A stretch of 64,000 nt of DNA from Hemileia vastatrix (Eukaryota > Basidiomycota > Pucciniomycetes > Pucciniales > Zaghouaniaceae): the NCBI GenBank assembly GCA_030280995.1, contig JASXTE010000016.1, positions 19,449,501 to 19,513,500 on the forward strand, in the 5' to 3' direction. Numbering within the stretch: position 1 is the first letter of the stretch; every line of letters starts with the position of its first letter. Under the pieces are notes generated by a model. That model had not been told where the DNA came from. It did not search any database and saw only the letters and a list, made by a program, of their open reading frames with translations. Position numbers and translations under genes: made by a program. This document shows positions 20,340-31,663 of this stretch, piece after piece.

Positions 20340-23300
20340 TTATAAAATGGAAGAAGAAGAAGAAGAAGAAGAAGAAGAAGAAGAAGAAGAAGAAGAAGAA
20401 GAAGAAGAAGAAGAAGAAGAAGAAGAAGAAGAAGAAGAAGAAGACGAAGACGAAGACGAAAAGCTATATGTACTAATTTCGTCTGTACTTAATTGAATTA
20501 GATTAGCGAGAGTGTGAAGTAAAAAGTCAAATTCTTCGAATGGAGAAGGCGAATTAGGAAAGAATATGTTTTCTTTAGGTTGGGAAGCGGGTTGTATCAT
20601 TAAATCGATCACATTGTAATCCCATAAGAGGTCAAAAAGTCTTGATTTTATTTCACGTGCAATTATGAAAACGATTGGCTCATCTAGCTTATTAGCTCTG
20701 TCACGTAAAAGGGACGCCATAGTCATGACTTTGGAAAATCAAAGATACACCAATTAATTTCGATATATATTTTTCTTAGCCAACATAGACAATTTACCTG
20801 CATGAAAATGAATTTTCGAGTTCTTGCAAATGTCTGTAAGACAATTTAAAATGGATTTCAAATCACTAGCGAGAAAAGACCAGGAAGATGTTTTCTCAAT
20901 ATGAATCAAAAAGTCTATGGTTGCCAATGTCGTTAAGTCTCCAAAACTCTTATGCTCTTGAAGAACTTTCAACAGATTCAAAGTAAAGCCGTTCGTGCCG
21001 TGAAAAATGGAACCTGCACGAAAGTAAAGCCGCAAACAGCGAAATGAACAACTGAATATATATATATATGTATACGTGTGTGTGAGTTCAAGGGAGAGAT
21101 TTTTGACCTTCTTGGTTTATGTCGCTCTGGGCCCAAAGCTTCAAAAAAGATATACGAAAAAGTGTGGAGTCAGATGGGGTTTTATCTAAATTTAAAAAAC
21201 CATTAAGAGATTCTTGATGGGCCGATTCAAATTCTGAAAGTGTTTCTTCCATAAACTGAGAAAGTTTCAGGCCTGAATACTCAATGATGGCAGCACGGGA
21301 TGTGGGGTTAAGAAGAGCTATTACTTTCAAAGCAGACACAGCTATTTTAATTTATTTAAGATTAGTTCATGTTTTAAGTTTTTTGCATGTCTATATGTTT
21401 CAAAATTTAAGACATCAAATTTACCTTGTTCAGTTTTTTGCGGTCTGAGTGAAAGTTTTATCAACCAGATGCAGCTGTTTAGCAAAATTTTAGAAAGATC
21501 TTCATCTTGTGACTTGAGAGCCAGATTGGGAAAAAAAATAATAGAATTTCTCTCCAACATCTCCAATAAGATATGAGTGAAGAAAAGACGTAGCTTTTGA
21601 ACATGTGAAAGACTCCAGGTTGATGCCATTTTCAAGTCATCCAAGCCTTTCTGCACATAAAGAAATGAAAGTAATTAGAAAAAAGGACAAAAAAGGTGCA
21701 GATGATGATACTAACAAGTATAATTGATAAACCTTTTCCATTGCGTGCGCTAATTAAGTTGATTACCTCTTGGTTCTTAGTACCAATCTGTGCAGAATGA
21801 GAGAAGTTTTCGTGTTCATGGAAAATAGAGTTGCCTAAACCTTGTATCTTACTATCATATGGCGAATAGTAGTTAAATATCCAAACTGAGCTCTTGAAAA
21901 TTGAATTGATAAAAAGTGTTTGAAAGTTTTTTATTCAAGCAAATATATATATATATATAAGAGGAAGCACTCATTGAGAATGAGACAATTTTTGTTTTTT
22001 CTATATAATAAATAAATAAATAGAAAGTATAACAAACTAGAATTAACACCCAGTTAAAGCCGGCTTCGATTGGACAAAGGTCTGCGTGATCCCAGATCCA
22101 AGGTAATATATAACTTGCATGATGAAAAAGGATAGACTGCGCCTTTGTCAATCCAAGAGTTAAGGCCATTAATGGATTAGGAAAGATGCAAAGTAAAAAT
22201 TCCCAAATTTTGGCAGTTGTCGCAGGCTGGAAAAGATAAAATGATTTTGAAGAAGAATTAAGGGAGACCTGCTCACAAAAGAGACGAATTAAAAAAAAAA
22301 AGTTGTGAGCAAGAGCCTGTAAGAATTATTGAAAGCAGAAAAGAAACATACGGTATATAAGCAAAGCAGATATGCTAAATCTAACGCCGTCACTTCCACA
22401 GTCTGTTGTGCCAAGTTTCCAAACTTAATGAATCTCTCTGGGGCAACGTTAGTGTGAGCCAGAATGGTTGGATCAAGCGTTGGCAGACAACAGCACAGGT
22501 AGAGCAAAGGGAGCGCAATAAGGCGTGCAGAGATGGCGAGATGTGAGGTGGCTGGCGAGTTGGCGACAAATTCAGGGAGATTAGCCAGCTGCATAGGGAG
22601 AAGTACGACAAGGGTGACAGTTGGATGAGGCTGAGGATGTGGGTGACGCGTGAAATCGACAATGGCGCTGATGACTGAATCTGCGGTGGTGACCATTGCA
22701 GGCAAACGAGGGAGATGGGTTTCGTCGAGGTGCTCGCTCATTCTATCGTTTATATCTTGGTGTTGATGTAAAGGAATATTTCCATCCACACTCCCAATCT
22801 TCCTCCAGTCTGTCTTTCCGTTGGCATTATAGGTTCTATTTGCATCTCCATTTGCATTCTTCTGAATCTCTGCTGCGCACACCAAGGATTTGATTTTGTA
22901 GCGCAGGAGAAAAAGTGCTTCTAGGAAAGGCGCATTGACTGTCATAGGCCTCCAAAGCGTCAATGGCCAGGATTTGTGGATTGGAAAGACAAAGAAGAAA
23001 GACACACCGATTTGCGCCAACAGCTCGCTGCATCGCTCCTGCAAAAAGTTCTCTAGTTCTCCAGGTGAAGTAGTGCGCACGACATCTAAGAAAGTTATAA
23101 TCGTTTCTCCAGCCCCCGAGATGAGACTGGGATCGGTGATCTGTTGGATGGTACGATTCTAGTCAATGAAAGACAATCTAATAGAGTCTTATAAGATAAA
23201 CAACATCTTTAAGATATATTGTGGAATAAATAAACAACTGACATAAGTATCATGATTGACAATAATCCCAACTGCTCGTTCAATCTGGCGCTCACTGGCT

Positions 23301-23449
23301 GGATGGGAGGTGCTGGAGCAGCTGGCTGAAGGTGAAGCCATGTACTTGTCACCGTCATCGTCTCCATCTTCGCTCATACCGCAAAGCAGAAGTTCATCAT
23401 CACCATCCGACCAGTAACACTCTCTGCTGCCGCACACATTCTTATCCAT
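20340..23449 (-). CDS. Unrecognised conserved-looking helical protein, 810 aa, 8 exons, poly-Ser C-terminus
   Basis: Eight minus-strand exons join in phase without stops: 23449-23243, 23158-22352, 22226-22050, 21892-21716, 21650-21425, 21341-21108, 21013-20798, 20728-20340. The start is the first ATG, after which an acidic Ser-rich N-terminus (SDGDDELLLCGMSEDGDDDGD) precedes a long series of Leu-rich helices (for example LPMQLANLPEFVANS, VIALLNPTSRAAIIEYSG, LLKVLQEHKSFGDLTTLATI), reminiscent of ARM/HEAT repeat proteins. The last exon ends with about 40 serines encoded by a TCT microsatellite (20346-20460), then Ile-Leu-stop. No signal peptide or enzyme motif is visible. I do not recognise the family; the exon phases make the model reliable, but the donor of exon 6 (GTCAAA) is weak. 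Confidence 0.75.
20346..20460. repeat. GAA/TTC microsatellite inside a coding exon
   Basis: About 38 units of GAA (plus strand), with GAC interruptions at the right end. On the minus strand it encodes the poly-Ser tail of the 810-aa gene. Confidence 0.9.
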
Positions 23450-24313
23450 CTTCTTCCCTTCTCAAACTTCTCTATCGCACTGCTATCTTATATGTTGGAT
23501 GTCTGCACTTTTATTTTGTTATTTGGGAGGTTCGCATATCTTAATCTCTCCTGACTGTTTTGGTCAACAGATCAATTGTCATTTGACACAACGTTAGACT
23601 GCATTCACCAAAAACTCGTCATGCCGTCAAACGTCAATCTTTCTGTCTATATGTATATTTTGTGTCCGTCAATCTAGAGAATATGTAGAGTTGACTAGCA
23701 AGTCTGAAATGATATATTTGACTAAAGGATGAGAGGCATAATGTTTCCGTGTTATGATGTAGTATATATACATAGTCACTACGTAGTTTGCCTGTTAGCT
23801 ACAATTGTCTAATTATATATATATTAAGCACAAAATGTGGCCCATGCTCCCCATGAAATTCAATAGGCAGTCGGAATTTCGCAGTAATGGGATTCAATTC
23901 GATGTAATGAGATAAGTAACTAAAAGAAATTTGATGTGGAATTATAATTCCTCAGGTATTTTTTTTAAAAAAAAAATCGGAATTACCTTTGTATACCATT
24001 TGGAATCAGTAGAACATCTGATATCAGAATAACTCACGTTTCTGGTGTGCGATCAGACCCACCCATATACAAAGTTTATTGTGTATTTTATGCTTTATCA
24101 AAGTAACCCATGCATTTTATGTAAAATCAGAATGACTTTGGTGTTTTATGTCAAAGATATGATTCTCATCCCAAAGATTGGCATGCAAGTGGTGATTGTA
24201 TCTGGGTCTTGGCTGCGTGATTCTCAACAGAGATGGACCAAGAGCTGATTACTGTTTATCTGTTGGACACTAAATAAAATACCTTCTTGGCTTGGAGGCA
24301 TATGAGTATTCAA

Positions 24314-24348
<35 letters not shown>

Positions 24349-25222
24349 GGATGGTGGTAAGTGTCGACAAAATGAGATAGTACACTTTAATTATAGCTAT
24401 TTTTTAAAAAAAAATTCTCTGTCAACTTGCTTCCACAAGATTTTTTGTCATCACTAAGAGAGAAGCAAATTGTGAGAAGAAGAGCGTGCGGAAAGTTTAA
24501 AATATATATATAAAAATGGAGCAATTCAAAATTAAAAAGAGAGATGAACATTGAGATTCTTAATTTTGAATTAGCCACGTTTTATGAGTGACTCTCACTT
24601 TGTGTGTCTTGTCGTTTCTTCCATTTCAAAATACCTCTTTTTTCAACCTAATCAACCATGATTATTTGTTGAATTATGCCATAATGTGCCCCAAAAACAC
24701 CTTTTTACTGAGATTTAATGTCAAGTTTGTGGCTTTCTTTTTGTGCTGGGAAATACATTTTTAAAAAAAATGACAAATTTATAACTTTGATACCCCCTAT
24801 TATCTTACTTATTAAATAAATAATCTGCATTTTTTAAGCTATTGTGTGACAGTAACGGGGTTGCTAAAGTAGAAATGAAAAATTAAAAAAAGAGGAGACA
24901 ATGATCAAAAAAAAAAAAAGAGTGAAACAAGTTACAGCACTCTAATGGATGGAATAAGATTTTTAATAAAAAAATTAACTTAGTGCCTTACTTTTTTAAT
25001 ATTTGAGCTATTAGTTTTGATGTAGAAGGTCAATTTTTTTGAGTTTAATCTTCCATTTAAATTTATTTATCTTTTATTTTGTTAGTCATTAAATTATCCT
25101 TCATTTTTTTTTTTTGGTTTATTAGTTCTCCCTAACACAGTTAACTAATTAACTGCACTTTTTTTTAGCTTATAAAGATTTAATTCATTCATTTATTTAG
25201 TTTTTTAATATTATTTATGTTA
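23450..25222. other. Intergenic interval upstream of the 810-aa gene
   Basis: AT-rich, with an A run at 24318-24345 and no supportable gene. At 24789-24798 GATACCCCCT followed by ATTAT has the form of a right-hand Harbinger terminus like the one at 31407-31416, and may be a remnant of a separate element; no matching left end is visible. Confidence 0.45.
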
Positions 25223-25295
25223 AAACAACAACAACAACAACAACAACAATAACAACAACAACAATAATAATAATAATAATTATAATAATAATAAT

Positions 25296-25337
<42 letters not shown>
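25223..25337. repeat. CAA/TAA microsatellite at the left edge of Harbinger-1
   Basis: CAA units change to TAA units toward the transposon end, with two AAT-TAT interruptions. The transposon terminus AGGGGGT begins inside the TAA run. Confidence 0.9.
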
Positions 25338-25338
<1 letters not shown>

Positions 25339-25381
25339 GGGGGTATCAATGTTGACCGATCCGCAATTAAATTAATTGCGG
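25338..25381. repeat. Left terminal inverted repeat and subterminal palindrome of Harbinger-1
   Basis: The terminus AGGGGGTATCAATGTT (25338-25353) is followed at 25361-25381 by a perfect palindrome with CCGCAATTA arms and a 3-base centre. Confidence 0.85.
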
Positions 25382-25688
25382 AAAATAATCTGCATACCCC
25401 AATTATCTTCCGCAATTATTTTTGCTAATAATTGGGTTATTAGACACTTTACATGTCAATGTTCACCTCTTATCCGACATTTTTTTACTCAATTTTTCAT
25501 AACCACATCTTGGACAACTTTCTGGATATCCCAGCCTTCTACCTTGCTGCGCACTTCCATTCTCATCCCATCCTGTTCATTCTATCCGCTCAGAATTTCT
25601 CCCCATTTCATCTATTTGATTCTTCTCCTTTTCATCTCGCTATCTCATCTGCTTGTTTCTGCTCCTTTTCATCTTCATTTATAATAAC

Positions 25689-27038
25689 ATGCCTTGTCAT
25701 CCTAGATCTTTTCAAAGGCAGCCATCACCCAGTTGTTCTTCAATTCCCACTACTTCCTCTTTCCCCCGCTCAGCTGAGAAATCAAAGACCGTTCAATTAA
25801 AAAAAGATGAACATCTCATTCTTATCAACTGGCTGAAAACCAAATCTAACTATGATTCTTGTTTTGGTACTGAGTATCCCACTAAAGTAGGACGGCCCCC
25901 CGCATCAAAAGTTAATGGCTATCTTCTAATGGCAAATGAATTACGCAATAAGACCAAGGGAAGGATTGATCTTTTGCCTAAACAGATGTCTGAACGCTTC
26001 AAGCATTACCGAGCAAAATACAAGAAGGCAAAGGCTCTTTCATCTTCCACTGGTTTTGGGATTACCGACAATGATATAAATAAGGGCATAAAATCCATAG
26101 ACGATAAACTTGATTCTTTATGTCCTTACTTTAAAGAGATGGATGCAATTTTTGGAGAGCGAGCTGATGTTAATCCTGTAAACATGTTGGATGGAGAAGA
26201 TCCTATCTCCGAACATGATGTCGAAGCAAATCTTTTCCCATCCTCTTCCTCCACTCAAGCCTCCCCTCATTTGAATGAGACATATCTAAATAGCTTTTCT
26301 GTAGATCCTATAGGTGATTTAACCCAACCAAATCTAACTCAGGTCTGTTTCTTTTTTCTTTTATCTTATCAATTCTATTTTTTATTTACTTATCTTTTTC
26401 TTATTTCTTAAAAGGCTGATGAACAAACCCAGGATCCTCAATCAACTGAGTCTGAAGCTAGTGACAATGATGAGGAGGAAAATGCTACGTTGAACAAAAA
26501 GAGAAGGGCTTCAACTAGTCTAAATTTCCTCTCCCAAAGAAGACAAAAAAGTGATACTTCATCACAAACACCTTTTTCTTCGATGGAACAGTTTTTAGAG
26601 AAACGTGATGCTGGTAAGTGATATCATACCTCTTATTACTTTACTCTGCTTTTCTTCTACTTTATGTTAATTTTTATTCTCACTCTAGAACAAGTGGAAA
26701 TTGCTAAAGAGACTCTGAGCTTTGAAAAGAAGAAATACGAGCTCTCTTTAAGGAGGTATGACAGAGTACAAGATTTGGAAGAGAGGAAGTATGAGCTCTC
26801 CTTACGGAAGGATGATCGGATCCAAGATTTGGAGGAGAAGAAGTTTGAGTTAACTCTTAGTATTGAAAAATCCAAAAATAAGGAAAAAACACTCAAGCAT
26901 CAAAACTTAATGGAACAGATGAAGTATAAGCATGATCTCCAAGAAAGTTCTAAAAAGAAAGATTTCTTGATCGAATGCATTAAAGCAAACAAATCTGTTG
27001 AAGAAATAGAACGTTTAATGAAATTTTTTGTTGACTAG
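25689..27038 (+). CDS. Harbinger ORF1: Myb/SANT-like DNA-binding protein, 400 aa, three exons, intact
   Basis: Exons 25689-26342, 26415-26613 and 26689-27038 join in phase (401 codons with stop); introns are GT-AG, 72 and 75 bases. The N-terminal half has the fungal transposon Myb/SANT-like pattern: DEHLILINWLKTKSNYDSCFG, a KVGRPPASKVNGY loop, KGRIDLLPKQMSERFKHY and STGFGI. The middle is acidic and Ser-rich with a basic KKRRAS patch, and the last exon is a long charged coiled coil with a repeated LEERKYELSLRKDDRIQD-like unit. In PIF/Harbinger elements the Myb-like partner binds the transposon ends and helps the transposase enter the nucleus. The start was chosen because Harbinger-2 has its ATG at the matching place. 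Confidence 0.85.
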
Positions 27039-27175
27039 TTTCTTTTATTTCTTTCACACTTCATGTGTTCATATTTATTTGTACATAAATTTTACAATTA
27101 TTTTCTGTATTTCTTGAAATATCGTATTTTAATGTTAAATATTCTTTTTTTAAATAAAATTTTCAAGTCTCCTTT

Positions 27176-27587
27176 GAAAATTTGACAATCCCCCACCCCT
27201 GGATTTTTTTGAAGTAAGGGGTGGGTATCACAAAAATTCTTTCATGTCATGAATCTTGAAAGTTTTATATGAAAATTTGGCTTTACTACCCCCTGCATTT
27301 TACCGGTATCCCAAAAATTCTTACATGTCAAGAATTTCACAAGTCTTATAAGAAATTTTGGCACAACCCCCCATGGATTTTATTGAAGTAAGGGACGGGT
27401 ATCACAAAAACATTTACAAGTCAAAAAAATTCTATATCTGTTTAAAAAAATTGGCAATACTCTCCCCTGCATTTTATTGAAGCAAGGGGTGGGTATCACC
27501 AAAATTTTTCTAAGTCATCAATTTCACATGTCAGATTTGAAAATTTGGCAATACCCCCCCTGAATTTTATTGAAGTAAGGGGTGGAA
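27176..27587. repeat. Five tandem units of about 80-95 bp inside Harbinger-1
   Basis: Units begin at about 27176, 27271, 27352, 27444 and 27538 with GAAAATTTGGCAATAC-like sequence, followed by CCCCTG...TTTTATTGAAG and AAGGGGTGGGTATCAC. The first unit can form a CCACCCC/GGGGTGG hairpin. Two related units sit in Harbinger-2 (about 43719-43870), so the array is an ancestral part of the transposon. It lies between the Myb-like gene and the oxygenase gene (convergent 3' ends). Confidence 0.8.
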
Positions 27588-27885
27588 GTCATCTAAATTT
27601 AATATAATTACATAAATTATTAAATAAATATCTAATATATATCAATTTCCCTAGTTTAAAGTAATGACAATCCCTCAAGCCAAAATGCAGACCAAGTCGA
27701 GAAACATAAGTTTGGGACTTTCTACAGGTATAGGAAAGAGGAACCCCATGAAACAAATAAATGTTATCATGATTACCTGTTATACAACACAAGGTCGATG
27801 GCTCATCACATTATTTGAGAAAATTGATATATAAAAAATATTTATTAAAAATTTATGAAAAAATATAAAATTTTCGATGACAACT

Positions 27886-28533
27886 CTAATCCCCATACTT
27901 TTTGGATCTAGATAAAGTTTTTTTAAATCGAATAACTTTACCTTCTTTCTTTACCTTATTGATTCTTTTTATCAACTTATTACTGATTTGAAATGAGCAA
28001 CCGAAATGAGTGAAATCTTGACAGGATTCCAAACCAGGAGGAGCTTTGGTCATTTGATGATTATCCTTAGAAGAATTCCAAATAGTTTCAATGATACCAT
28101 TTCCTAAACCAAAATCAATGATGCACCGGTGGTCTGGAAAATATAAACCATGTCCTTTGATTTTAGCTGGAGATGGTATTGGGTGGCCAGTTATCCGATT
28201 GATATATGAGAATATTCCAAAAGTAAGAAAATTGGCATCATTCCTATTGATATGAATCCTATTGTGGAATCCAGAATGAGTGATAATAACATTAGAAAAT
28301 AAAAGATATTCGTGGCTGATATCTTCCCATTCGGAGTCACACCAATTCGGTATTCCAACTTTGGTTGCAAGTTCATGATTTTCTTCAAATGCTTTATTAC
28401 AGAGCTTGTTGAGTCGAAAAGCAAGAAAAGAGTCAAAGGAAGGTAGAATGTCCCATAAGCGAAAATCTTCATCTTTTTGAGCTTTAGTGATATTCTTGAC
28501 CAACGAATATATGCCTATATGATTGAAATGCCT
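27886..28533 (-). CDS. Tet-like 2OG-Fe(II) oxygenase (TET/JBP superfamily) carried by Harbinger-1, last exon
   Basis: A single long exon, probably 3' terminal, starts at a splice-acceptor-like CTAG near 28533 and ends at TGA 27886-27888 (about 215 codons). Blocks match the Harbinger-3 copy: SGFHNRIHINRNDANFLTFG (against SPHKDLDNSELSLG), a GxYFPD strand, GNGIIETIWNSSKDNHQM and FTHFGCSFQISNKL. In the family, HxD plus a distal His bind Fe(II) and an Arg near the end binds 2-oxoglutarate. Here the Asp of HxD reads Asn (HIN) and the Arg position reads His, so activity is doubtful. Upstream exons are not resolved. Assignment rests on remembered features of the basidiomycete family; a search is needed to settle it. 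Confidence 0.6.
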   Translation of the reverse strand, partial: RHFNHIGIYSLVKNITKAQKDEDFRLWDILPSFDSFLAFRLNKLCNKAFEENHELATKVGIPNWCDSEWEDISHEYLLFSNVIITHSGFHNRIHINRNDANFLTFGIFSYINRITGHPIPSPAKIKGHGLYFPDHRCIIDFGLGNGIIETIWNSSKDNHQMTKAPPGLESCQDFTHFGCSFQISNKLIKRINKVKKEGKVIRFKKTLSRSKKYGD

Positions 28534-28612
28534 AGATAATAATCATATAAGAGTTTCAGAATCCTTATCCTCTAAATATGCAATATAAAAATGTGAAATA
28601 AGACAAGTGAAA

Positions 28613-28935
28613 TTTGGAAAAAAGGCTCAACTTAAAAGGTCAAAATCTCAGCAACCACTGAACCTAATTCAAACCTGTTTGTGGGAAATGAAAGATATGC
28701 TTTAGTAGAATCTTCAGTTAAAGGACATGTGATTTAAATAAACCTAACCCTAATTTGTTACATAAAAAATGAAATAAAAATTTAAATTGGGAAAAAAAAG
28801 GCTCAACTTTAACGGTCAATATCTCAGCAACCACTGAATCAAATTCAAATCTGTTTTCAGGAAATGAAAGGTAGCCTTCAGGAGAATCTTCAGTAAAAAG
28901 AACATTAGATTTGAATAAACCTAACCCTAATTCCG
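28613..28935. repeat. Tandem duplication of about 173 bp inside Harbinger-1
   Basis: Two diverged copies start near 28613 and 28786 (GGAAAAAAGGCTCAACTT...CTCAGCAACCACTGAA...AATAAACCTAACCCTAATT). They lie upstream of the oxygenase exon, in what could be its promoter or 5' introns. Confidence 0.8.
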
Positions 28936-29777
28936 AGTCTGATTTTCAAAATTTTACAAAAACTTGAAAAGTGGTAATGAAGATGAGATCAAAAGGAGTT
29001 TTATAAGTTCACTGTTATCCAGATAAGAGTCATACATATATTTAAGTATGAAGTTTTCATAAAAGGAATGAGATATCATATAGGCATGAAAAAAAGGAGA
29101 TGAAACTTACCTTGATTGAAAAGTAGGAAAAATAGAGTGAGAAAGATTGATGTTGGAATTGTGGGGAAATTGAATATGGAGTAAGTAACATGCATAAAGA
29201 ATGTGCAATGTATGTGTTTCAATGAAATGGAGCCAAAAAAAAGTGAAATAAGGGAAAGGGGGGATAATGACAATGCCAAGGAGGGATGAAGAGTAGGGTG
29301 ATGGAGCTAAAAAATAAAGTAAAGAGGGAGATAAAAAAAAGGTTAATTATACCATTGAAATCCAAAATAACCACTTACAAAAAAAATTTAGATAAAAAAA
29401 ATAAAATAAACAGAAAAAAACAAAAAAAAATTATAATTAGTAATCAAAAAATCAAAAAAAAAGAATAAAATGACTTACCTGGAGAGATGAGATGACAAAA
29501 TGAATGAAACCAAATTGTTTGAGGGATGTTGGAGGAGAATAGGAAAAGGATATGAGGGATGAATGAAAAAAAAAAATCACTGACAAAATATGCAATTTCA
29601 GAAAATATGCAATTTCATGTTGAGTTGGTGAAAGAAAACCAATGAGCCATCCAAAAAAAAGATATTCACCGTAAATTCAAAAAAAAAATGAATATGCAAC
29701 AAACCAAAATACAAAACCAAGTGATTAAAGTACACAAAGAGGAAATTTGGAAAGTATGAAAACATAAAAATTAAAAA

Positions 29778-31087
29778 TTAAAAGGGTGAAGAGAAATGTT
29801 GGAGAGTAATTGGCATTATAATGGGGCGTATGCCGGTTGATTGAATGATTTGTGAATCAAGGGAGGGGAGTGCCAGTGGTGGTTCAGGATCATCTTCTTC
29901 ATAAAGATCATTCCACTCATCCTTTAAATCAGCTAGAATATTGTGGAGTATTACGCAAGTCAAGATCCAATGATTAGCAGTTTTGATCTTCAATTTTTTT
30001 TGAAATTGGATTCTGAGCTCCCAAAGACTAGAAAATTGTCCCTTTAAAATACCTATAGCATGTTCAATTCGTACTCTTGATTGTGCAAGGTGATAATTAA
30101 ATTTAGTTTTGGGGTCATTTTCTGAATTTGCACCAAGGAAAGCAGGTATAATGTACTTTCCACTTGCATATGCTGAGTCTGCAAGGAGGTAATGAGATTC
30201 ATCAAAGTATGAGTCAGGGGATTGAGAAATCCTCATTCTTTGGAAGATGGAAGAGTCATGACATGATCCAGGGCATCCACTGTGAAAAGCAACAAATTTT
30301 TATTGAAATCGCATACAAGTTGAGCAGCAATAGAGTATCTAGAAAGAAGATAAAAAGTTAGATTGTGAAAGATGAGAACTTGGAGGAGATTTTGAAGAAA
30401 CCTTTTTTTGCGATCAAAATAATGGTTGCCATCATGAGCAGGCTTTTGACTCAAAGGGATGGTTGTGCCATCAACAAAACCTATACAGCCAGGGAAACCT
30501 TCAGCTTGCATTACTTGAGAGGATTCAAGTTGCTGTTCTGGAGTTGGCCAAGCAAGAGTTTGAGACTTGAGGGAAAGGATAGCAATCATACAGCGCTTGG
30601 TGTATAATATCACGGTACCATATCCTATTTTAAAGAGATTATCCAAACGTCTTACGGCAGCACCATTTCCATTTGAGCCAAAGCAACATAGAGCAACAGC
30701 AAGTTGGATGGCAGGATTACGCTGTTTGTTATGAGAATTGTTATGGAAGATAGGATGATCGGAGATGAGTTGATAAAGTTTGAAGAAAGAATCGGGAGAA
30801 GTTCTAAAAAGTTGTGTGAAGTTTAAATGAGGAATGTTGAGAATAGAGGCCAGATCATATTGGGGATCATGATAAAGATTTGGCCCCCTGGTGATGATGT
30901 AACACTTTTTGGAAAGAAAACACATATAAGCTAAAGAATCTTCCAAATCAGAGTCAGATTTATAGTAAAGAACTAAAAGAAAAGTGATAGCATTCATTGT
31001 TGAGTGAAGTAGCTTCCTAGTAGAGAGGTGTTTCATTGTTGCTGGTGGAAGGGTTATGTGATGAGGGAAGTGGGAATTCACCGCCAA
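29778..31087 (-). pseudogene. Harbinger-1 DDE transposase, one frameshift
   Basis: Exon 1 (31087-30402) and exon 2 (30338-29778) are split by a 63-bp GT-AG intron after DRKK-R, the same place as in Harbinger-3. The catalytic triad of the DDE_Tnp_4 type is visible: GFVDGTTIPL, LLADSAYASGKY and RVRIEHAIGILKGQF, with the CVILHN tail block. The reading changes frame once at about 30275-30285 (just before GCPGSCHDS), consistent with loss of one base; no alternative intron there keeps both frames. About 415 residues would be encoded. Except for that shift the gene is clean, so activity could be very recent or supplied by another copy. Confidence 0.85.
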
Positions 31088-31300
31088 ATGTGCAGTTGGG
31101 GTGTGTAGATAGAAAAAAAACTTAAGTGTTCGCCACCAAAATTAAGTAGCATAGAGTGAGGAAATACTTAAGGATGGCATCAGCAATTATAAGTCATGTG
31201 ACTTTCTTAAAAATCCATCATGGATGAGATGAGTTTGGGATCAGGAATTAGGAATGGAAATTGGGGTATAAGAGGCGGGATAATGCATTATCGTGGATTT

Positions 31301-31416
31301 CTTATCCACTAGCCCTGGGGCTAGTGGATAAGAATCTTCCGTAATTAATAATTTCTGATCCCGGGAAAAAAAATTCCTGATCCCTAATTGCGGATCCCTG
31401 AACATTGATACCCCCT
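31301..31416. repeat. Right subterminal palindrome and terminal inverted repeat of Harbinger-1
   Basis: A perfect inverted repeat at about 31301-31330 (arms TTATCCACTAGCCC, two-base centre) precedes the terminus GGATCCCTGAACATTGATACCCCCT ending at 31416. The last 16 bases complement the left end exactly. Confidence 0.85.

Positions 31417-31663
<247 letters not shown>

Larger units (their letters stand above)
25338..31416. mobile_element. PIF/Harbinger DNA transposon 1, 6.1 kb, three genes
   Basis: Left end AGGGGGTATCAATGTT and right end AACATTGATACCCCCT are perfect inverted repeats of 16 bases, with partial complementarity inward (GATCCGCAATTA on both sides). Flanks are AAT on each side, the 3-bp A/T duplication expected for PIF/Harbinger. 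Inside are a Myb/SANT-like gene (plus), a Tet-like oxygenase gene (minus) and a DDE transposase (minus). The Myb-like gene is intact, and the transposase has a single frameshift. Unlike the gypsy elements it retains many CpGs. It is the best-preserved transposon in the window. Confidence 0.92.

Noticed and set aside
28736..28933. Telomere-like CCTAACCCTAA at two sites
   Set aside because: Only about two units each, within a 173-bp tandem duplication of a transposon; not a telomere or a clear interstitial array.
30258..30300. A possible 37-base intron that would avoid the transposase frameshift
   Set aside because: Removing it does not bring the two conserved frames together and would delete a conserved Asp-Phe block present in Harbinger-3, so a one-base deletion is simpler.
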